Of a DNA stretch of 64,000 nt, positions 11,552 through 24,629 are shown piece after piece (position 1 is the stretch's first letter; the number at the start of each line of letters is the position of its first letter). Under the pieces are notes generated by a model that did no database searches, was not told the DNA's origin, and saw nothing but the letters and a program-made list of their open reading frames with translations. The stretch covers positions 35,962,936 through 36,026,935 of the forward strand of contig CM037597.1 of the NCBI GenBank assembly GCA_021018995.1, in the 5' to 3' direction. Source of the stretch: Chloranthus sessilifolius (Eukaryota > Streptophyta > Magnoliopsida > Chloranthales > Chloranthaceae). The position numbers and the translations under genes were made by a program.

Positions 11552-13051
11552 TGATTGGGCTACTTATATGTGTATCTAATTAAGTCTTAACCTATTACAA
11601 GTGCACAATGAAAATTATAGTACTAGCAAAGGATCGTTCCCAAAGAGATAGGTTCAATTATATTAACTTAATTTTTATGAAAACTTGTATATATCTTTTA
11701 AGATCCTAAACTACTGGAGAAATATGAATAAATATTTGTTTTTAAACTAAGTTTGTAAAAAATAAATCCTAATCCTCCTTTAGATTATGGTCATCAATCA
11801 CAATCTTCAGCTATCGAATATTTATAAATTAAATAGTACCATTACACTATATATCAAGTTTCCTAGCATTGGTCGTCAATCAATACTAAAATCCTATCAA
11901 TACAGATTTAATCTAATCATCAATCTCCTAAATTTTGGGCGTCAATCAAATTCTAGAAAACTAAAGATGAAAAAGTAAAAACCATTACACTAATCTACAA
12001 ACCTCAATCTGAGTCGTCAATTCAAATTAAAACCTAAAGATGTTTACAAAGCAGGAAATAAAAGAAAATAAAATCTAAACTAGAAAGCAATAAAAATTAT
12101 ATCTTTCACTCCTCAACCGCAGTCATCAATTGCTTCTGAGAAACTACAGATATCTACTCTAATTTTCAGCTCCCAATTACAATCGTCAATTGCTCTTAAG
12201 AAACCTTGGATATCTAATTTACACAGCAATAAAGATCTACTCTAAATTTGATCGGAAGAAAATCCAACCTCAGTCATCAATTGATATTGAGAATTTCTTC
12301 GATGATTATTCCTATATTGGGCTCTCTTATTTATAGATTATAAGGAGTCGGTTTACAAGACTTCTAATTCCAATAAAAGAAATAACTAAAAATAAAACTA
12401 TCCTAATATAATTCTACTTCTATTTTTATAGTCCGTTGCTTCCTTTAATTGATGCATTTCTGGGTTGTTCAGTAGTAGAGATCTTCTGAAGTCTATCTTC
12501 ATCAATCTTCTCAGATCCGTGATTAGCCAAACTTCTAATTCAAGAGTTCTTGTAATTCTGTTCATGGTGGTGGAATCTTCATGTGATCAGCAGTAATAGA
12601 AGCAATAGGAAAGCTTTATAATTGCAATCGTAAATCACAATTATTTCTTTTCTTCTCTTTCTTTGGAAAATTGTAAATTACGATTTTATAGTTTCCATAG
12701 CTCTCTCTGGGCGCTTCTCTAAATTAAGATTCATCGCTTTTTATTTTGTATCGCTTCAGCTTCTTGAACGTCTTCTGGAGAATCGTAAATTACGATTTCT
12801 TATTTTCTTCTTTAGTAGCAGTGCTCAATCGTCTTTTCATGATTTTCTAGCTCTCAGTATATAGCGAATCATCTTTTTACGCTTAATCGTCTTTTACTGC
12901 TCTTTTTGAGTTCATTTTGACAAAGATTAATATTTTGACTCTCTTTTACTGATTTTCCTTAATATCTGCACATCATTAACTACTAGTAGCAAATTATGTC
13001 CTAACATTACTAAGTTAAGGGTAGTAAAATAGTATATTATGTGACTGATCA
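11552..13051 (-). mobile_element. Solo LTR related to the Athila-like element
   Basis: The right edge ...GTGACTGATCA and internal phrases such as CTTAACCTATTACAAG(T/C)GCA and GATCG(T/A)TCCCA match the LTRs at 13528-14835 and 24630-25945. The flanks carry CCCTT (11547-11551) and CCCTC (13052-13056), a 4/5 target duplication. At about 1500 bases it is somewhat longer than those LTRs. By analogy the sense strand is minus. The copy is diverged, so it is an older insertion into the ULP1 gene. Confidence 0.7.
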
Positions 13052-13479
13052 CCCTCCCATTATTTTATAGAGGAAGAGGTCAGACATTGACGTTATTGAG
13101 AAGAGGAAGAGGGAGAAGAAGAGGATGAAGAAGATGAAGACGTAGAAGAAGAAGAAGCTCTCAAAGCTCGTAAGTCCGCGAAACTGCGGATTGTTAAAAA
13201 ATGGATGCACTCTACATATGCAAGAATTACATACTGTGAGAGGTCAATTAGATAGTGGAGCATGAACTTTGACGACCTCAGACTACAAGTCCTCAAGCTA
13301 GAACAAAAGAATCAGAAACTGAAGCAACAGAATGCCCAGATCTTGAAGGAGCAGGGCTATAAGAGGCGGCAGATGAGCCTCTAATCCTTCAGGATCAGGC
13401 ATCTCTGAAGGAGTTCTTGAATAAAATATCCGAGGTATGCTATTTTTTTAAAGCTTATAATATGAAGTGTCAGTGCTTC

Positions 13480-13515
13480 CAAAAGACGCGCTACGAAGCG
13501 CCGCCGCTTCGCTTA
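13480..13515. repeat. AAGCG repeat remnant cut by the Athila-like insertion
   Basis: GCGCTACGAAGCGCCGCCGCTTCGCTT lies just left of the LTR at 13528, and CAACGCTTCGCTTATGAAGCG lies just right of the partner LTR at 25945. The retroelement therefore landed inside one AAGCG array in a ULP1-gene intron. Confidence 0.7.
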
Positions 13516-13527
13516 GGATGTGCCGAC

Positions 13528-14835
13528 TGGTAGCTCTTAAATTATTCCTTATCTTAACCTATTACAAGCGCATAATGGTATTGTATCACGAGTATAGGAT
13601 CGATCCCACAGGGAAGGCTTTGATTCTGAAAGCTTCTATTTGTCTTTAAAGAATAAAAAATTGATGATTTTTGTTTAAACTACTATGTAGAAAATAAATC
13701 TATTCTATCAATTTTCAAACCGTTACACTAGCTCTCAAGTCTCTCAGATCTTAGGTGTCAATTAAAATCTAAAATTCTCTTGAAATCCTAAGTTGCTGAA
13801 AATAAAAGTGTAGAAAATAAATTGTAAAAAAAATAAATCTATTCCTCCTCCTTCCAGATTCTAGTCATCAATTAAAATCTGTCAGGCTTCGGATATTTAC
13901 GTGTAGAAAAGTAAAGTGCAAGAAAGTAAATTTATAGAAAAGTAAATACTACACTATGATGATCTTTCAGATATTCTCCCTTAGTTATCAATTAAGATTG
14001 AAAATCCTTGGATAAAATATAAAAATAATTTGAGAACTATTCTACTTTGCATAAAATAAAAGACTGAAAATAAAGCTACTCTAGTTTTGATCTTTCATCC
14101 TCCCAATCTTAGTTGTCAGCTATGATTGAGATTTCTAGGATGATTATTTAAGATGCAGGCCCTCTTATTTATAGATTCATAAGAGGCCTGTTACAATTAA
14201 TTAAGACTCTAAAGAAAGCAAACTGCCTAACACAAATCCTCCTAAAAGTACTCTTCCTAATGCATATCCTTCTTGCTTCAACTACTAGAGGCATGTAGGA
14301 TTTCTCTCCTGATCTTCAACAATGGTTATTCTCTTAGATCCATGAAGTGCATGGATATCTTTTTTAGAGTTTTCGACTCTTTGCATGGTTATGCATTCTC
14401 ATGTGACTCTCCAGTAGTGTGCATGAGCTTTATAATACAAAATTGAAGGTATGATTTTGTATTCTTCTCTGTTTCTTTATTTGATTTCAGCTCGATCGCT
14501 CATAATTCACCTTGTTCTCTCTTGCCCATTCTTCTCTTCAGTAGAATCATAAGGTTAAAATTTCTTTCTTTCTTCTAGCTATGATTCTTTATTTCACTTT
14601 GACTAGCTCATAAGCTTCACGATTTCTCTTCGTCAGCTCGAGAACTAGTGTTTCAGCTATGACTCTTTTGCAATCTTCTTCCTTACTGCTTTATGAGTTC
14701 ATTTTAGCAAAGATTAACATTGTGTTCTTCGGCATGTTGTTCTAAATATTTATCAATAACACATCATTAGTAGCAAACTATGGACTAATAGCACTTAGTT
14801 GAGGGTATAAAATTGTTAAAATATGTGACTGATCA
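13528..14835 (-). repeat. 3' LTR of the Athila-like element
   Basis: Direct repeat partner of 24630-25945, 1308 bases. The two copies share their whole length with scattered substitutions and small indels, for example TCATCAATTAAAATCTGTCAGG against TCGCCAATTAAAATTTGTCAGG-type differences. The divergence is clearly larger than that of the Tekay-like LTR pair, so this insertion is older. Confidence 0.82.
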
Positions 14836-15526
14836 CACCCCCAAAACTTAAGTTTTGCTAGTCCCTAACAAACAAGGAGAGATATGTAATCCTAATTACA
14901 ATTTAAATGTCACTTTCGTAGGGAGCACGATTGCATTTAGCAAATGTAACAGGCCTTTAAACCCCTAGGTGATCCCTAGTGGAGGAGTTGTGTCTCCTGA
15001 AGGTTTTCAGTGAAATTACCTACAAACTTCAAATATTTTTGGATTTTTATTTTTTTCAAAAATTTTCAAAACTAACTAAACTAATATTAATACACTAGCA
15101 AGTCATCACATGATTGTTAAGATTTTCAAAAATAAGATTCCATCCATCCACTACTTCCCATCCTAGCAGTTATTCTTGATCAGATACTCAACAATTTCAA
15201 TACATGTAAAGTGTGGAGTGTGTGCGTACCAATGATAGAATTCATTCATTATAATTTTTTTCTAAACTGCAGATTTAGAAAACAGTTTCATCCAAACTCT
15301 CATTGTGGCATACACTCAAAAAGAATATCAAAATTTGTTGGGTCTCACACAATGATATTTATAATGAGTAATTCAAGGACATATGACAAAAAGATAAATC
15401 TCATAGAAAAGATAATCTATTCTATCCTCATGCTATCAGATTTCCATAATGCTTACCATAGACATCTCTACTAGGCTCTTACCTTGTAAATCTCGGATCA
15501 AAGAGGTCTTTTCTTGGCTTGTAATG
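14836..15526. other. Non-coding 3' part of the Athila-like element
   Basis: Begins with the polypurine tract (minus sense AAGTTTTGGGGGTG, ending at 14836). The rest is AT-rich with no convincing coding frame on the element's strand. It continues at 18770 after the nested LTR. Confidence 0.6.
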
Positions 15527-16449
15527 TGTGACAGCCCGAGTTTTCCTTACCATAAAAACTCGTGCCGTCGGATCACACACACTAGATCCGAGCCACAGTG
15601 ACGTTATGGTATCCAAAACTCACGTCACTTCCTCACTAAATTGGTAAGTCTAATCACGGCAGCGAAGAAATCAAAGTAAGCACAGCGAAAAAATGTGAGT
15701 GCAAACCTATAACATAATAAAAGATAATTAGCAGTAATTCTAACTAGCAATGTGTAATTAGTCTAAACTATCCGTAGTCCCCTAATCAAGACTATACCAT
15801 GCCAAAAAGGAACGTAAAATATTTACAGTCCACCGATGAAGGCCGACGTTCATCTAAACAATGAACCCAAAATATGCGTATTTAATTGCAAAACAAATAT
15901 CTTTACCGTTTCTCTCTCTCTCTCTCTCTCTTTCTCAAAAAGTTTCAAATAAAAATTCCAAAATAAAATTCCCTAAGTCTAGGGAAAATGCTCCTCCGGA
16001 AGCTCCTCCTCCTCTTCTTCAGCAGGTTTATAATCCGGCTCCGCTTCTTGCTCCGTTTCCTGTTCACCTTCAACACCTACAGCTGCGACGTATAGTCGGG
16101 TGTGAGCTTCATCCAAGCTCAATAGGGAAAAACACATTGCTAAATACATTCTTAACAGAACTAATTCAAGTTTCTTTATGCATAAATAAAATACGGGTTA
16201 AAAGAGCTCATGCTTGTCCATATCATATCAAATACAAGCTAATTTTTGTAGACGTCATATCTCAAAAATCAAATCATGCAATAAGATGCTTGATATTAGG
16301 ATGGAGCTGAAAGACAAAATTAGATGCATGTTCATGGTGAGCTATTTAACGAAAAATAGGGCATGAGCACATATATCGAATGAAAATCAAAATTTGAACG
16401 AATTACACATCTGAACACAAGGCGTATAGCATCACATGGTGTTAGTGTA

Positions 16450-16680
16450 AGTATCCCGTATAAGGGAATTGAGCAATTCGTATTAGGCGCACAGGGCCGT
16501 GACCCTGGGGACTCCACCCCTCTCATGGAGACTCCACTCCCCTTACAACTAACACACTTAGAGCACTTCACATGGCAATGCATCTCGTATTAGAGAACTG
16601 AGCAGACCGTATTAGGAACACAGGGCCGTGACCCCGGGGACTCCACCCATCTCATGGAGACTCCACTCCTCATTGCACAT
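16450..16680. repeat. Two-copy tandem duplication in the 3.2 kb LTR
   Basis: Two copies, about 16450-16545 and 16582-16680, share ACAGGGCCGTGACCC, GGGGACTCCACCC and CATGGAGACTCCACTCC with a few differences. The spacing is about 130 bases. Confidence 0.85.
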
Positions 16681-17164
16681 GTGTACACATAACACATGAA
16701 TACACATCGAAGGTATGTTAATACAATCGAAGGTATGGACAGTACAAAGTTAAGGCGGATATCACGATGTCAAAATGCAGTGTCATGTGTCACGTAAAAC
16801 ATGTATGCTGAATTTAAATCTTTTAAGTGAGAAATTCATAGGCATGTACATATAATCAATTAAACAGTTTACTGAAATTACATCATTTGCTAAGAATACT
16901 GTCTATGAAATAATTGCACCATAAAATTGAACTCGAGAATCATATAGGCGGCAAGGCAATTTTCGTACCTTAAGTCGTGTCACACACACTTGTTAGTTCT
17001 ATGCACACTTTTCTAGATGCTCCTCTTAGTATTTCATCACCTAATTCACGAGACCATATGCATTTCTTAGCTATAGGCATTCTCCATATAGCTCTATATA
17101 TAACACGGAGTGTGCGTGTCAAGTTTCTAGCATGGTAGTTAACAAAACCCAAAAACAAGCCATC

Positions 17165-17577
17165 ACGCTCGAGCGTGGGTATCTTACGCTCGAGCGGATT
17201 CTAGTGACACCTTGCAGTGTACGCTCGAGCATATTTCACCCGAACGAAATAAGCCTGAAATTCACGCTCAAGCATAGGCTTCAAACGGTTTTATGCTCGA
17301 GCGATCAACTCACGCTCGAGCATAAACTCAGTGTAAATTCTCACTTTATGCTCAAGCAGACTAGACCCGAAAGTTTTGGCCTAGAATTTATGCTCGAGTG
17401 TAGGCTTCAGATGACTTCACACTTGAGCGGACTCAATACGCTCGAGCGTAAACCCAGTTCACTTTTCACTACACGCTCGAGCATATTTGACCTGAGCCAA
17501 AATAGCCTATGAATCACGCTCGAGCGTAGGCTCCATATGACATTTACGCTCGAGCGGTCCTTAGAACGCTCGAGTAT
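17165..17577 (-). repeat. Array of ACGCTCGAGCGT palindromes
   Basis: About fourteen copies of a CGCTCGAGCG core occur at irregular spacing of 20-45 bases, the first perfect 12-bp copy being ACGCTCGAGCGT at 17165-17176. Variants such as TGCTCGAGCA keep dyad symmetry. The spacer text also repeats (phrases like ATTTGACCTGA and AGGCTTCA). Confidence 0.88.
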
Positions 17578-18769
17578 AAACCCAAAAATTTATATCTCTA
17601 TCATCTTGTTGCCTCTGCTCGAGATAGCTCCTATGGCTTCTCAAGTGGTTCAAACAACACACCATACACGACATACTTTTACTATCTCGCCTTTACGAGA
17701 TTTCTTTCCTAATATACTCTTTTAGCATGCTTTAATCGACGTATCGCACCCATAATTTGCTAGATTTAAAACACGCCCCCACTTTCCCCAATTCGAGTCA
17801 CATGTAGAGGTTCCATCTATCGAATCCAACGTGTATCGGGTCTGGCGACCTTCACGCGTTCGATCGATGAAAACCATGCATGCAGCCAAAATCATCCACT
17901 AACATATAACGCATGCACGATGTGGGTTTACCTTTAGTTAGTTCTTTTACACGTGACCATATGCATAATGCCGACGTCGAACTTACTCCATCGTGGTGCC
18001 GATCCGACGATTCCAATCGATGCTCACACCTTGATTGAACAGCCGTGAGGCGTATAGTTTCCCCAAGAAAAAAGAGAGTCTTCTCTTTCAAGTAGAGAGG
18101 ACACAAGGCAAAGCTAGGGCTGGGTTCTCTCAAGAGGACAATCAAACGACCACCCCAAGCTCTGTTTTCTCATCTTCCCTCCCTTGGTTTCTCCTTTGGT
18201 AGCCGACTTCTGAGCAATGCAAATGATTTTGCATGCTTACGTGAAGGGACATATGTAAGGGGCTGAGATTCGGTGTGTGGCTCTAACACAACACTAAAGT
18301 ATATCAGCCATCCTTTGGCTTATAACCAAAAGGACCTAGGTTCTAAGTGGGTTCTAACCCTTCTAGTTCTTAAAGGGTCTTAGCTGCCCATGGGTCTCAG
18401 ATGTGTTAAGAATGGCCTGGTCCACTAGCAATATGGCCCTCAAGTGGCCCAAAAGGTCACAAACTCCTAATAAGCCCCAAATGGTCAGGGTTCCAATGGT
18501 TCAAGGACTTTGGGCCTGATTAGACCACTACCATATAGTGCACATGTGAGCTTGAGTCCAATGAGGTTTAATTTTCACAGTCTACATATGGGCTTTGGTT
18601 CAACCATAGCGAAACTACATGTGGGCTCACTGTTGGGTCTAAGTGGCATGTGGCTTATGCTTACTAAGGGTCCTAGGTGGCAAGTGGCCATGTGGGTTCT
18701 TCCTGTTCGAGGTCCAAATGACACGTGGCCGGACTTAATTTGTGCACGAACACAGGGTGTCACATAATG

Positions 18770-19967
18770 CGGTTAAGGTTCCAAAGAAAGATAAAAGGAT
18801 TCAAAGTTTTGAGAATTTAGTGTATCTCTCACCTATTCTTCTTCATCTTTTTCTTTTTCATCTTCAATAAGGATCCAAAAAGTTGAATCGCTTCTTCCCA
18901 TATTGTTTCTTTAGTAAATCCCTCTCTCTTTTTAAGTATTCTCTCGATTTTTCTCATTTTCAGTTTGGAAGCCTTTTTGCTTCTTTTTTTTCTTCTTTAT
19001 TTATTCTCCCATATTTTGTACATTCTGATTTTATTTCTTTGTCAAATGTACCCTTTTCAGCATTCCCTTTTTTCTGATTTTACATACTCCTTCCACTCTC
19101 CTATTTCTTCCTTTGTTCTAATTTTCAGAAGTACAAGGGTTAAAGACCGAAAGCTTTAGCAAGTACATATTATTAGGATTTATAAAATTTTGTTACAAAG
19201 AAATTCAGTTTCAAGCTTCTAATATGGGTTCGAGAGGTAAATTGTTAGGGATTTTGGGTCAAACGTATCAAACATGGCTTCTTCTCATTTCCAAATTTAC
19301 TAGCAGCGAAGCCATATCGTGTTAATGCCTATAACAAACAGTTGTAGAAAAATAGATAACACAATCGTAGAATTGGATTCAAAAAGCAACAATGAGGTTT
19401 CAATTAAAAGCAGTCATGAAGTTCAAGGAAAAATTGGAACATATAGGCCAAGTAGTTTCTCTCAAAGAAAGGATAAGTTCCAAAAGCTCACTGGGTAAAA
19501 TATTTCTGAAACTATGGTCTAAATTCTGCAATTTAAAGGAATATATAGTTTCAAAAATTCAATTATGATACAAGTGCGCAAATGGATTAAATATGAGTAT
19601 TAACTACTTCCTATCATAGATTTCGAGCTTCTATTAAGATGATGGTAATGGAGTTTGGAATCAAATTTCATCTAATCATTACTCATATGTGATGGTTAAC
19701 TAGAAAATTTTAAAAAAAAGACCTAAAAATCTAGAACCAGTCCTAAAAACAATATTAAAACATTAATCTAAATTAAAATAACAGGTTAAAAGAAACTAAA
19801 AAGAAAGAAAATTATATATATATATGATATATATACAATAATATACACAACAGTGTACCCCCTCTCCGCCAAAACTTAAATCAGACAATGTCCTCATTGT
19901 CAACATGAAAAATAGGGGTACCAAAAAGTCATACTTGCGAGGTTTAGAAATATCTTATATTGTTCAC
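18770..19967. other. Non-coding stretch of the Athila-like element
   Basis: AT-rich with no supported frame. A short (AT)n tract lies at 19815-19845. It follows the extra ORF in the minus sense and leads toward the polypurine tract. Confidence 0.55.
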
Positions 19968-22577
19968 TCACAGAATCAGGGGCCGATAGGAAATTATCGT
20001 CAGGGATGGAGCTGGTGCAGGTAGGGCTGGAGGGGGAACTAAGGTAGTACTGCTTGAAAATTCATCTTCTGAATCAGAAATAATAGGTGTTGAAGTAGTG
20101 TCAGTATAATCATCCTGTTCTTTCTCCTCAGAAGTAGGGATATCATACAGTTCAGCCCCAACTTCTTTGTAGAGACAATCAGTACTCTCTTTCTCAAACA
20201 ATAATGCCTTGTATTTCACATCCAAAACGTTCAACTCCTCTTCAATTTGCTGCTCATATTTCATATCCTTAGTCAGTTTACAAATGACTGCATATTTTTC
20301 ATTGTTCTCGATCCTCGACATTTCTGATTCTTCTCTTAATTTTGAAGTTGTGACAATGCTATTATTGGTGATGGACTCAATGGTTTTCTTATGACCCTCA
20401 CAGATTTGAATCAATGCCTCTTTCTCATCTTGAAGCTTCAGCAATTTCCCCTCCTTTAATGTTGGTTGATGATTCTTCTCATCAAGCTGGGCATGGAGCT
20501 TTTTCTAGTAATCGATGTAAGCTCGCTCCTTTGAAGTTGGATCCTTGTATACCATTTTCAGTTGATCCTTCAATTTTGTGATCGTATCCTCGTGATTCTT
20601 TCTCTAGTGCTCCCATGTTTGTTGTTCTCCCTCAAGCATTCTATTTATCTGTTTTAGTTGATCGATTTCACTATGCAGGGGAGCAGTTTCCTGTTGGACA
20701 TTCTTAGCAATATCTACTTTCACATGCTCTCGGTAATCTATCAGCGCCTTCTGCTTAATATTGTGGTAGATTTCTTGACGTTCCTGAGTAGTAGGCAGTG
20801 GACCATAGAGTCCTCGTTTCATTCAATTAACTTCATCGATCACCCCTCTAACCAGTGCAGGTAGAGGCAATAGGAGGGAAGCATTCGTATTCTACCATGT
20901 CTCCAGCTGTAGAATTCTTCCTTCCCACTCAGGCTGCAATCCTAACAGCGTGGGGGCTGGGGTAGTAATGATGATAGGAGGAGATGGGCCCTCATTCAAA
21001 AGTGTAGTGAAACCTTCTCTCGGAGTTCCAAAGCTCCCCTGAGGTATCGACAATGGGGGTCTGCTCCACAAATGATGTGGTCATGGGTTGTTGGGCAGAA
21101 TCAATAAAAACAAGAATGGGGTTAGAAGTAGCCACCTCAGGGTATTCCTAATTAACAGACAAAGAGGGAATTTCCTCCGCCACAGATATAAAAGGGGGCC
21201 ACGGGGTCTGCTTCAACAATAGAAGGTTGTGCGTCTGCCATGGGAGAATGAGCTAACACGGACCCTGTGGGAGAGTCCAATGTTGTGTCATAAAGATTAG
21301 ATGGTTCAGGTATTGGTCGAGACTCAATCACTAGCTCTGGCTCAATGGGTGTGGGGCTTATGGGGGAGTTGGGCCTCATTCTTGCATGGGGAGGAGTAGA
21401 AGTACCCCCCCCCCCCTCGGTCACCACTGGCTCAAGAGGAGCAGTGGTAGTAATAGCAATCTCGACACCTGTTGTGTCTTAACTTTCCAGAACAACCTCA
21501 GCAGGCTATGTGGTGTCAGTTGGAGGTGTCACAAAAGTACCACTAAGAGGTTCACTGACTGCAGATGGTTTAACAATTTTTTTCTATTTGTTGCATTCAG
21601 TGTCCTCCTATACACCACATCTGTCAAATCTTCTTCTATCCTCATCAGCTTTTCATATTTCTTTTTATTGAGCTTCTCCCTTACAACATTCATTACCTCC
21701 AAGAGGTAAGCAGGTACATCGAACCAATATCTAGTGGCCATCAAATAGAAGGCTTTCACAAAATGATGGCTTCTTTCGGTGCCATGGCAAGTCGGGTGGA
21801 TAGTCTTATAAATATAGATAGAAATGGAGAGACAGGTTGCTCTCTTCTAGACCATTTTCTCATGAATTTTAACTGTCTACCTGAGCTTGGCCCAACAGCT
21901 CTGTGGCCATTTGTATGAAATCTGGGAGGACTGGAGTTGGTGGTCTTAATATTGTGTCCTCCGGATGATCATGAGATACCTCAAGTCTCACCAGAGGTGC
22001 CTGTAGGACACCAGAAATCAATTCCCTGGTAATTTGGATGGGAAACCCCATCAATGATTCTTGAGAGTTCAGGGGGCTAATTTTTCCCATTGTTGGTCAT
22101 TTGCTTATAAAACAAATTTTCCAGTCTAGGGTAACTGGGGTTTTTCTTGGCTCTAGGAAATAGTTGAGCCCCGCATCCTTGAAGTGCCGAATGGCAGCTC
22201 TACTATAGTGTAACAATTCCCAAAAAATTTACATCCACTACAATTTCAACTCTCACAATATGTTGATTCATCGTGGTTGGGGGTTGATCAAGCGCTCTTT
22301 TAGTTTTGGTGGGGGATGTCAACTTTTTCCCTTTTTCTGCCTGCTTGCCCGTTTTGGCGGCAGGCACACTTTCTGCTCTAATCTTCGTTCTTACCTCAGG
22401 CAAGTTTTTTGATAATTTCCCCAGAGGATTTAAGCCTCTTTTGGGGTGGGGCTGCTACTTGAGATTTGGCAATGACTACAGCGGCCCGTGTGTTATGTCT
22501 TTGAAGTGGAGAATGGTCGGAATCATTACCTTCATCTTCTTCCTCTCTCCGCCTCGCTATTTTTTATCTCGGCATGT
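19968..22577 (-). pseudogene. Extra ORF of the Athila-like element, unknown function
   Basis: In the place where pol would be expected, a broken frame starts near 22577 (MPR, then a stop, then KIARRREEEDE). The parts are: a basic segment (KSQVAAPPQKRLKS, KGKKLTSPTKTKRALDQP); a folded-looking middle with DWKICF, MGFPIQITRELISGVLQAP, THLTCHGTERSHHFVKAFYL-type text and ATRYWFDVPAYLLEVMN; a proline-rich stretch; a coiled-coil (EEELNVLDVKYKALLFEKES); and an acidic serine-rich tail (ISDSEDEFSSSTTLV). The middle resembles the family known as putative plant transposon protein (Transposase_32), here by memory of its style only. Stops and frameshifts occur. The role is unknown, and nuclear localisation is a guess from the basic start. 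Confidence 0.5.
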
Positions 22578-23339
22578 TACATTTAATTCCTGAGGAAATA
22601 AAAACTTCAATTAGTATGCCGAGATATATGCATATGCTCCACTAGTTACAATCCAAAGAAAGACATCAACCAATTTTGAAAATAGAACCATTACCTTGTT
22701 TGCTTGTTGAGGATCAAACCCTCGTCTCGGGGTAGGAGATATAACGCAGATAGGGTTTCGAAGGCTAGATGAAAGTGAAAAGGTAGTTTTAACAATTTAA
22801 AATAGTTGGGTAGAGCACAAGAGATTTTCAAAAATGGAGGGAAAAGAAGAAAGGGTGGCTGTAGAGTTTAAAAATGGGGCGAACGTATTCACTCATGAAT
22901 AAATAGGCCCTAATTTTGTGGTGACCTGCTGAATCGGTCAACACGCACACTTGTAACCTAGATTGTGGGTTACAATTCTAGCCTTCTAGCTCTCGAAGGA
23001 AACAAACTCTTCTACGAATCGTAATAACTATGATTTGTTCATATGAAATTATATACATGAAAGAAATTTTACGAGCGTACATAAGTCCATACATCCACTC
23101 ATATTTATATAGAGTACATCTGAGAAGGTCTTATGATCGCTCATGTTTTTCTATGATTTGAATTGTAATGCACTTCTCGCGACAACTTCCTAACATAAGT
23201 GAAAGAAATAATGTACAAAATTTACAAAACCCACTACGGATGAGTCGGTAGCTCGACAGTGCCTTCGAGGAACTCAAATTTGTTCAGTGGGGGAGAATGT
23301 CTCCCCCATAAATACTTGTCCTCTCGGGTTGCTTACAAG
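22578..23339. other. Spacer between gag and the extra ORF
   Basis: No frame with recognisable content. A short run with TATATAGAGTAC lies at 23107-23118. Whether the extra ORF has its own promoter here I cannot tell. Confidence 0.4.
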
Positions 23340-24629
23340 ATGCAATAGTAACTGGCCACTTTCTCTCTTCATCACCTGCGAAGCTCATTGCCCAATCTAG
23401 CCTTCCAGCTTCATGATGGACTGGGTATGTGAGTGTAAAACTTGAGAGAACTGAGCAAGCTGTGATTGATCTTTAGAATGATGATGAGACTATTGCTGCA
23501 AATCTTGTAGGATCTGAATAACAGTGGCATCAGTACCGTTGCTCTATGGCCTGCACTGTTGCTGCATAGTAGGCTCTTGTAGTCTCAAGGGTGGGGGGAG
23601 GGCTGGTTAAAATTTTTACCAAGAGGATATCGGGATTGCACAACAGATGGTCCTTTTTTAGCCCCACCTGTGGAGCCTTAGTTGAAACCTGGATGGTTTC
23701 TCCACTGCGGGTTATAGAAATTCCCGTAATCACTCCTTTAGAACACACAAACCTGCTCCTCTTCTACAACATCTGAGTATAATGGGGTAATAGGGCACTC
23801 GGTTACTGCATGGGTCAAGCTTTGGAAAATCTCACAAGCTGCAATGGGTCTATCCGGAGCACTAGGTTTAGAAGTCATTAAAGATGCTAGTTTCTGTTCC
23901 AAGACTTCAACCTTTGCATTGATGTCATTCTCCTTCTTTAATTTATCAAAACTGATATCGTAAAGACCACCCCTAGCAACAGGAATGTGGTGAATCACAT
24001 CAGGATCGAACTTTTGCAGGGCTTGTTTCTGCAATGAATTATTGGCCAGCTTCTCAAACAAATCCCAAGACTGTCGTCCATTCTGGGCCATAAAGGTTCC
24101 TCCACTCATAGCATCAATCATCTGTTGGTTACCCTCAGTTAACCCTTGATAGAAACTCTGGGCTATAGATCAATTCAGCACTTCATGATGAGGACATTTC
24201 CGCAAGATATCTTGCATACGTTCCCAACTCTCGTGAAACAGTTCTCCAAGCAATTGCCAGAAGGTTTGAATTGTTTAACAAATTTGGTTGGTTTTACCAA
24301 TCTGGAAATACTTGGTCATATACCTAGCCTATAGTCTATACCAAGAGATGATACTACCAGTGGGCAAAGAAGTAAGCCACGCTTTCGCTCGGTCTTTGAG
24401 AGAGAATGGGAATAGCTGTAATTTCACAGCCTCGGCATCAAGTGCTGAAATTTTCAACATGGTATAGAGTTCTATGAAATCCCTAAGGTGTTAATAGGGA
24501 TCTTCGCGATCAAGCCCATGAAAATTTGGAAGGGCTTGTAGCATAGTGTACTTGATCTTGAAGTTTGGACCATTCGTAACATCGGGTAAGGCAATGCATA
24601 AGGGCACGGTCAATGTAATTGGGACCAAC
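23340..24629 (-). pseudogene. Athila-type Gag
   Basis: Reading down from 24629 gives PLCIALPD, then FHGLDREDPY, HLRDFIELYTMLKIS and LFPFSLKDRAKAWLTSLP, the conserved plant Gag core (retrotrans_gag). It continues with MIDAMSGGTFMAQN (24121), a coiled LEQKLASLM segment and, after a frame break, NPQWRNHPGFN, a phrase typical of Athila Gag C-termini. Gag assembles the cytoplasmic particle. Stops (for example after DREDPY) and frameshifts disable it. The frame runs right up to the 5' LTR with no leader, and I see no normal primer binding site, so sequence has probably been lost at this junction. Confidence 0.75.

Larger units (their letters stand above)
10263..13434 (+). pseudogene. DUF1985-like N-terminal half of the ULP1-type protein
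   Basis: Exons are inferred at about 10263-10913, 10985-11148, 11440-11551 and 13072-13434, with GT donors at 10914, 11149 and 13435 and a TATAG acceptor at 11439. The first exon resembles the DUF1985 domain of plant ULP1-family transposon proteins: RETMLSKVFF, then RNKYFRGINPVKRGD, KLCLLFVLTTVLF, NKYPWGDAAYKHLL. The second has WAYKINLKSAL and RFPRLLKW. The fourth is acidic and lysine-rich with a coiled segment (LEQKNQKLKQQNAQILK). Several stops (near 10371, 10446 and 10818) mark decay. A solo LTR splits it at 11552, and the Athila-like element separates it from the protease half. Confidence 0.65.
15527..18764 (-). mobile_element. Solo LTR of 3.2 kb nested in the Athila-like element
   Basis: On plus it runs TGTGACAGCCCGAG...GGGTGTCACA, so in the minus sense it starts TGTGACACCC and ends CGGGCTGTCACA, the end shared with the Tekay-like LTRs. 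It is flanked by identical TAATG (15522-15526 and 18765-18769). It contains a GA-rich stretch (about 18065-18110) followed in the minus sense by an array of ACGCTCGAGCGT palindromes (17165-17577), the same order as in the other LTRs of this group. A tandem duplication of about 130 bases lies at 16450-16680. No coding sequence is recognised. Confidence 0.85.

Noticed and set aside
16970..17725. Open frames across the ACGCTCGAGCGT array
   Set aside because: The repeat unit itself lacks stops. Located in the middle of a solo LTR with no protein similarity.
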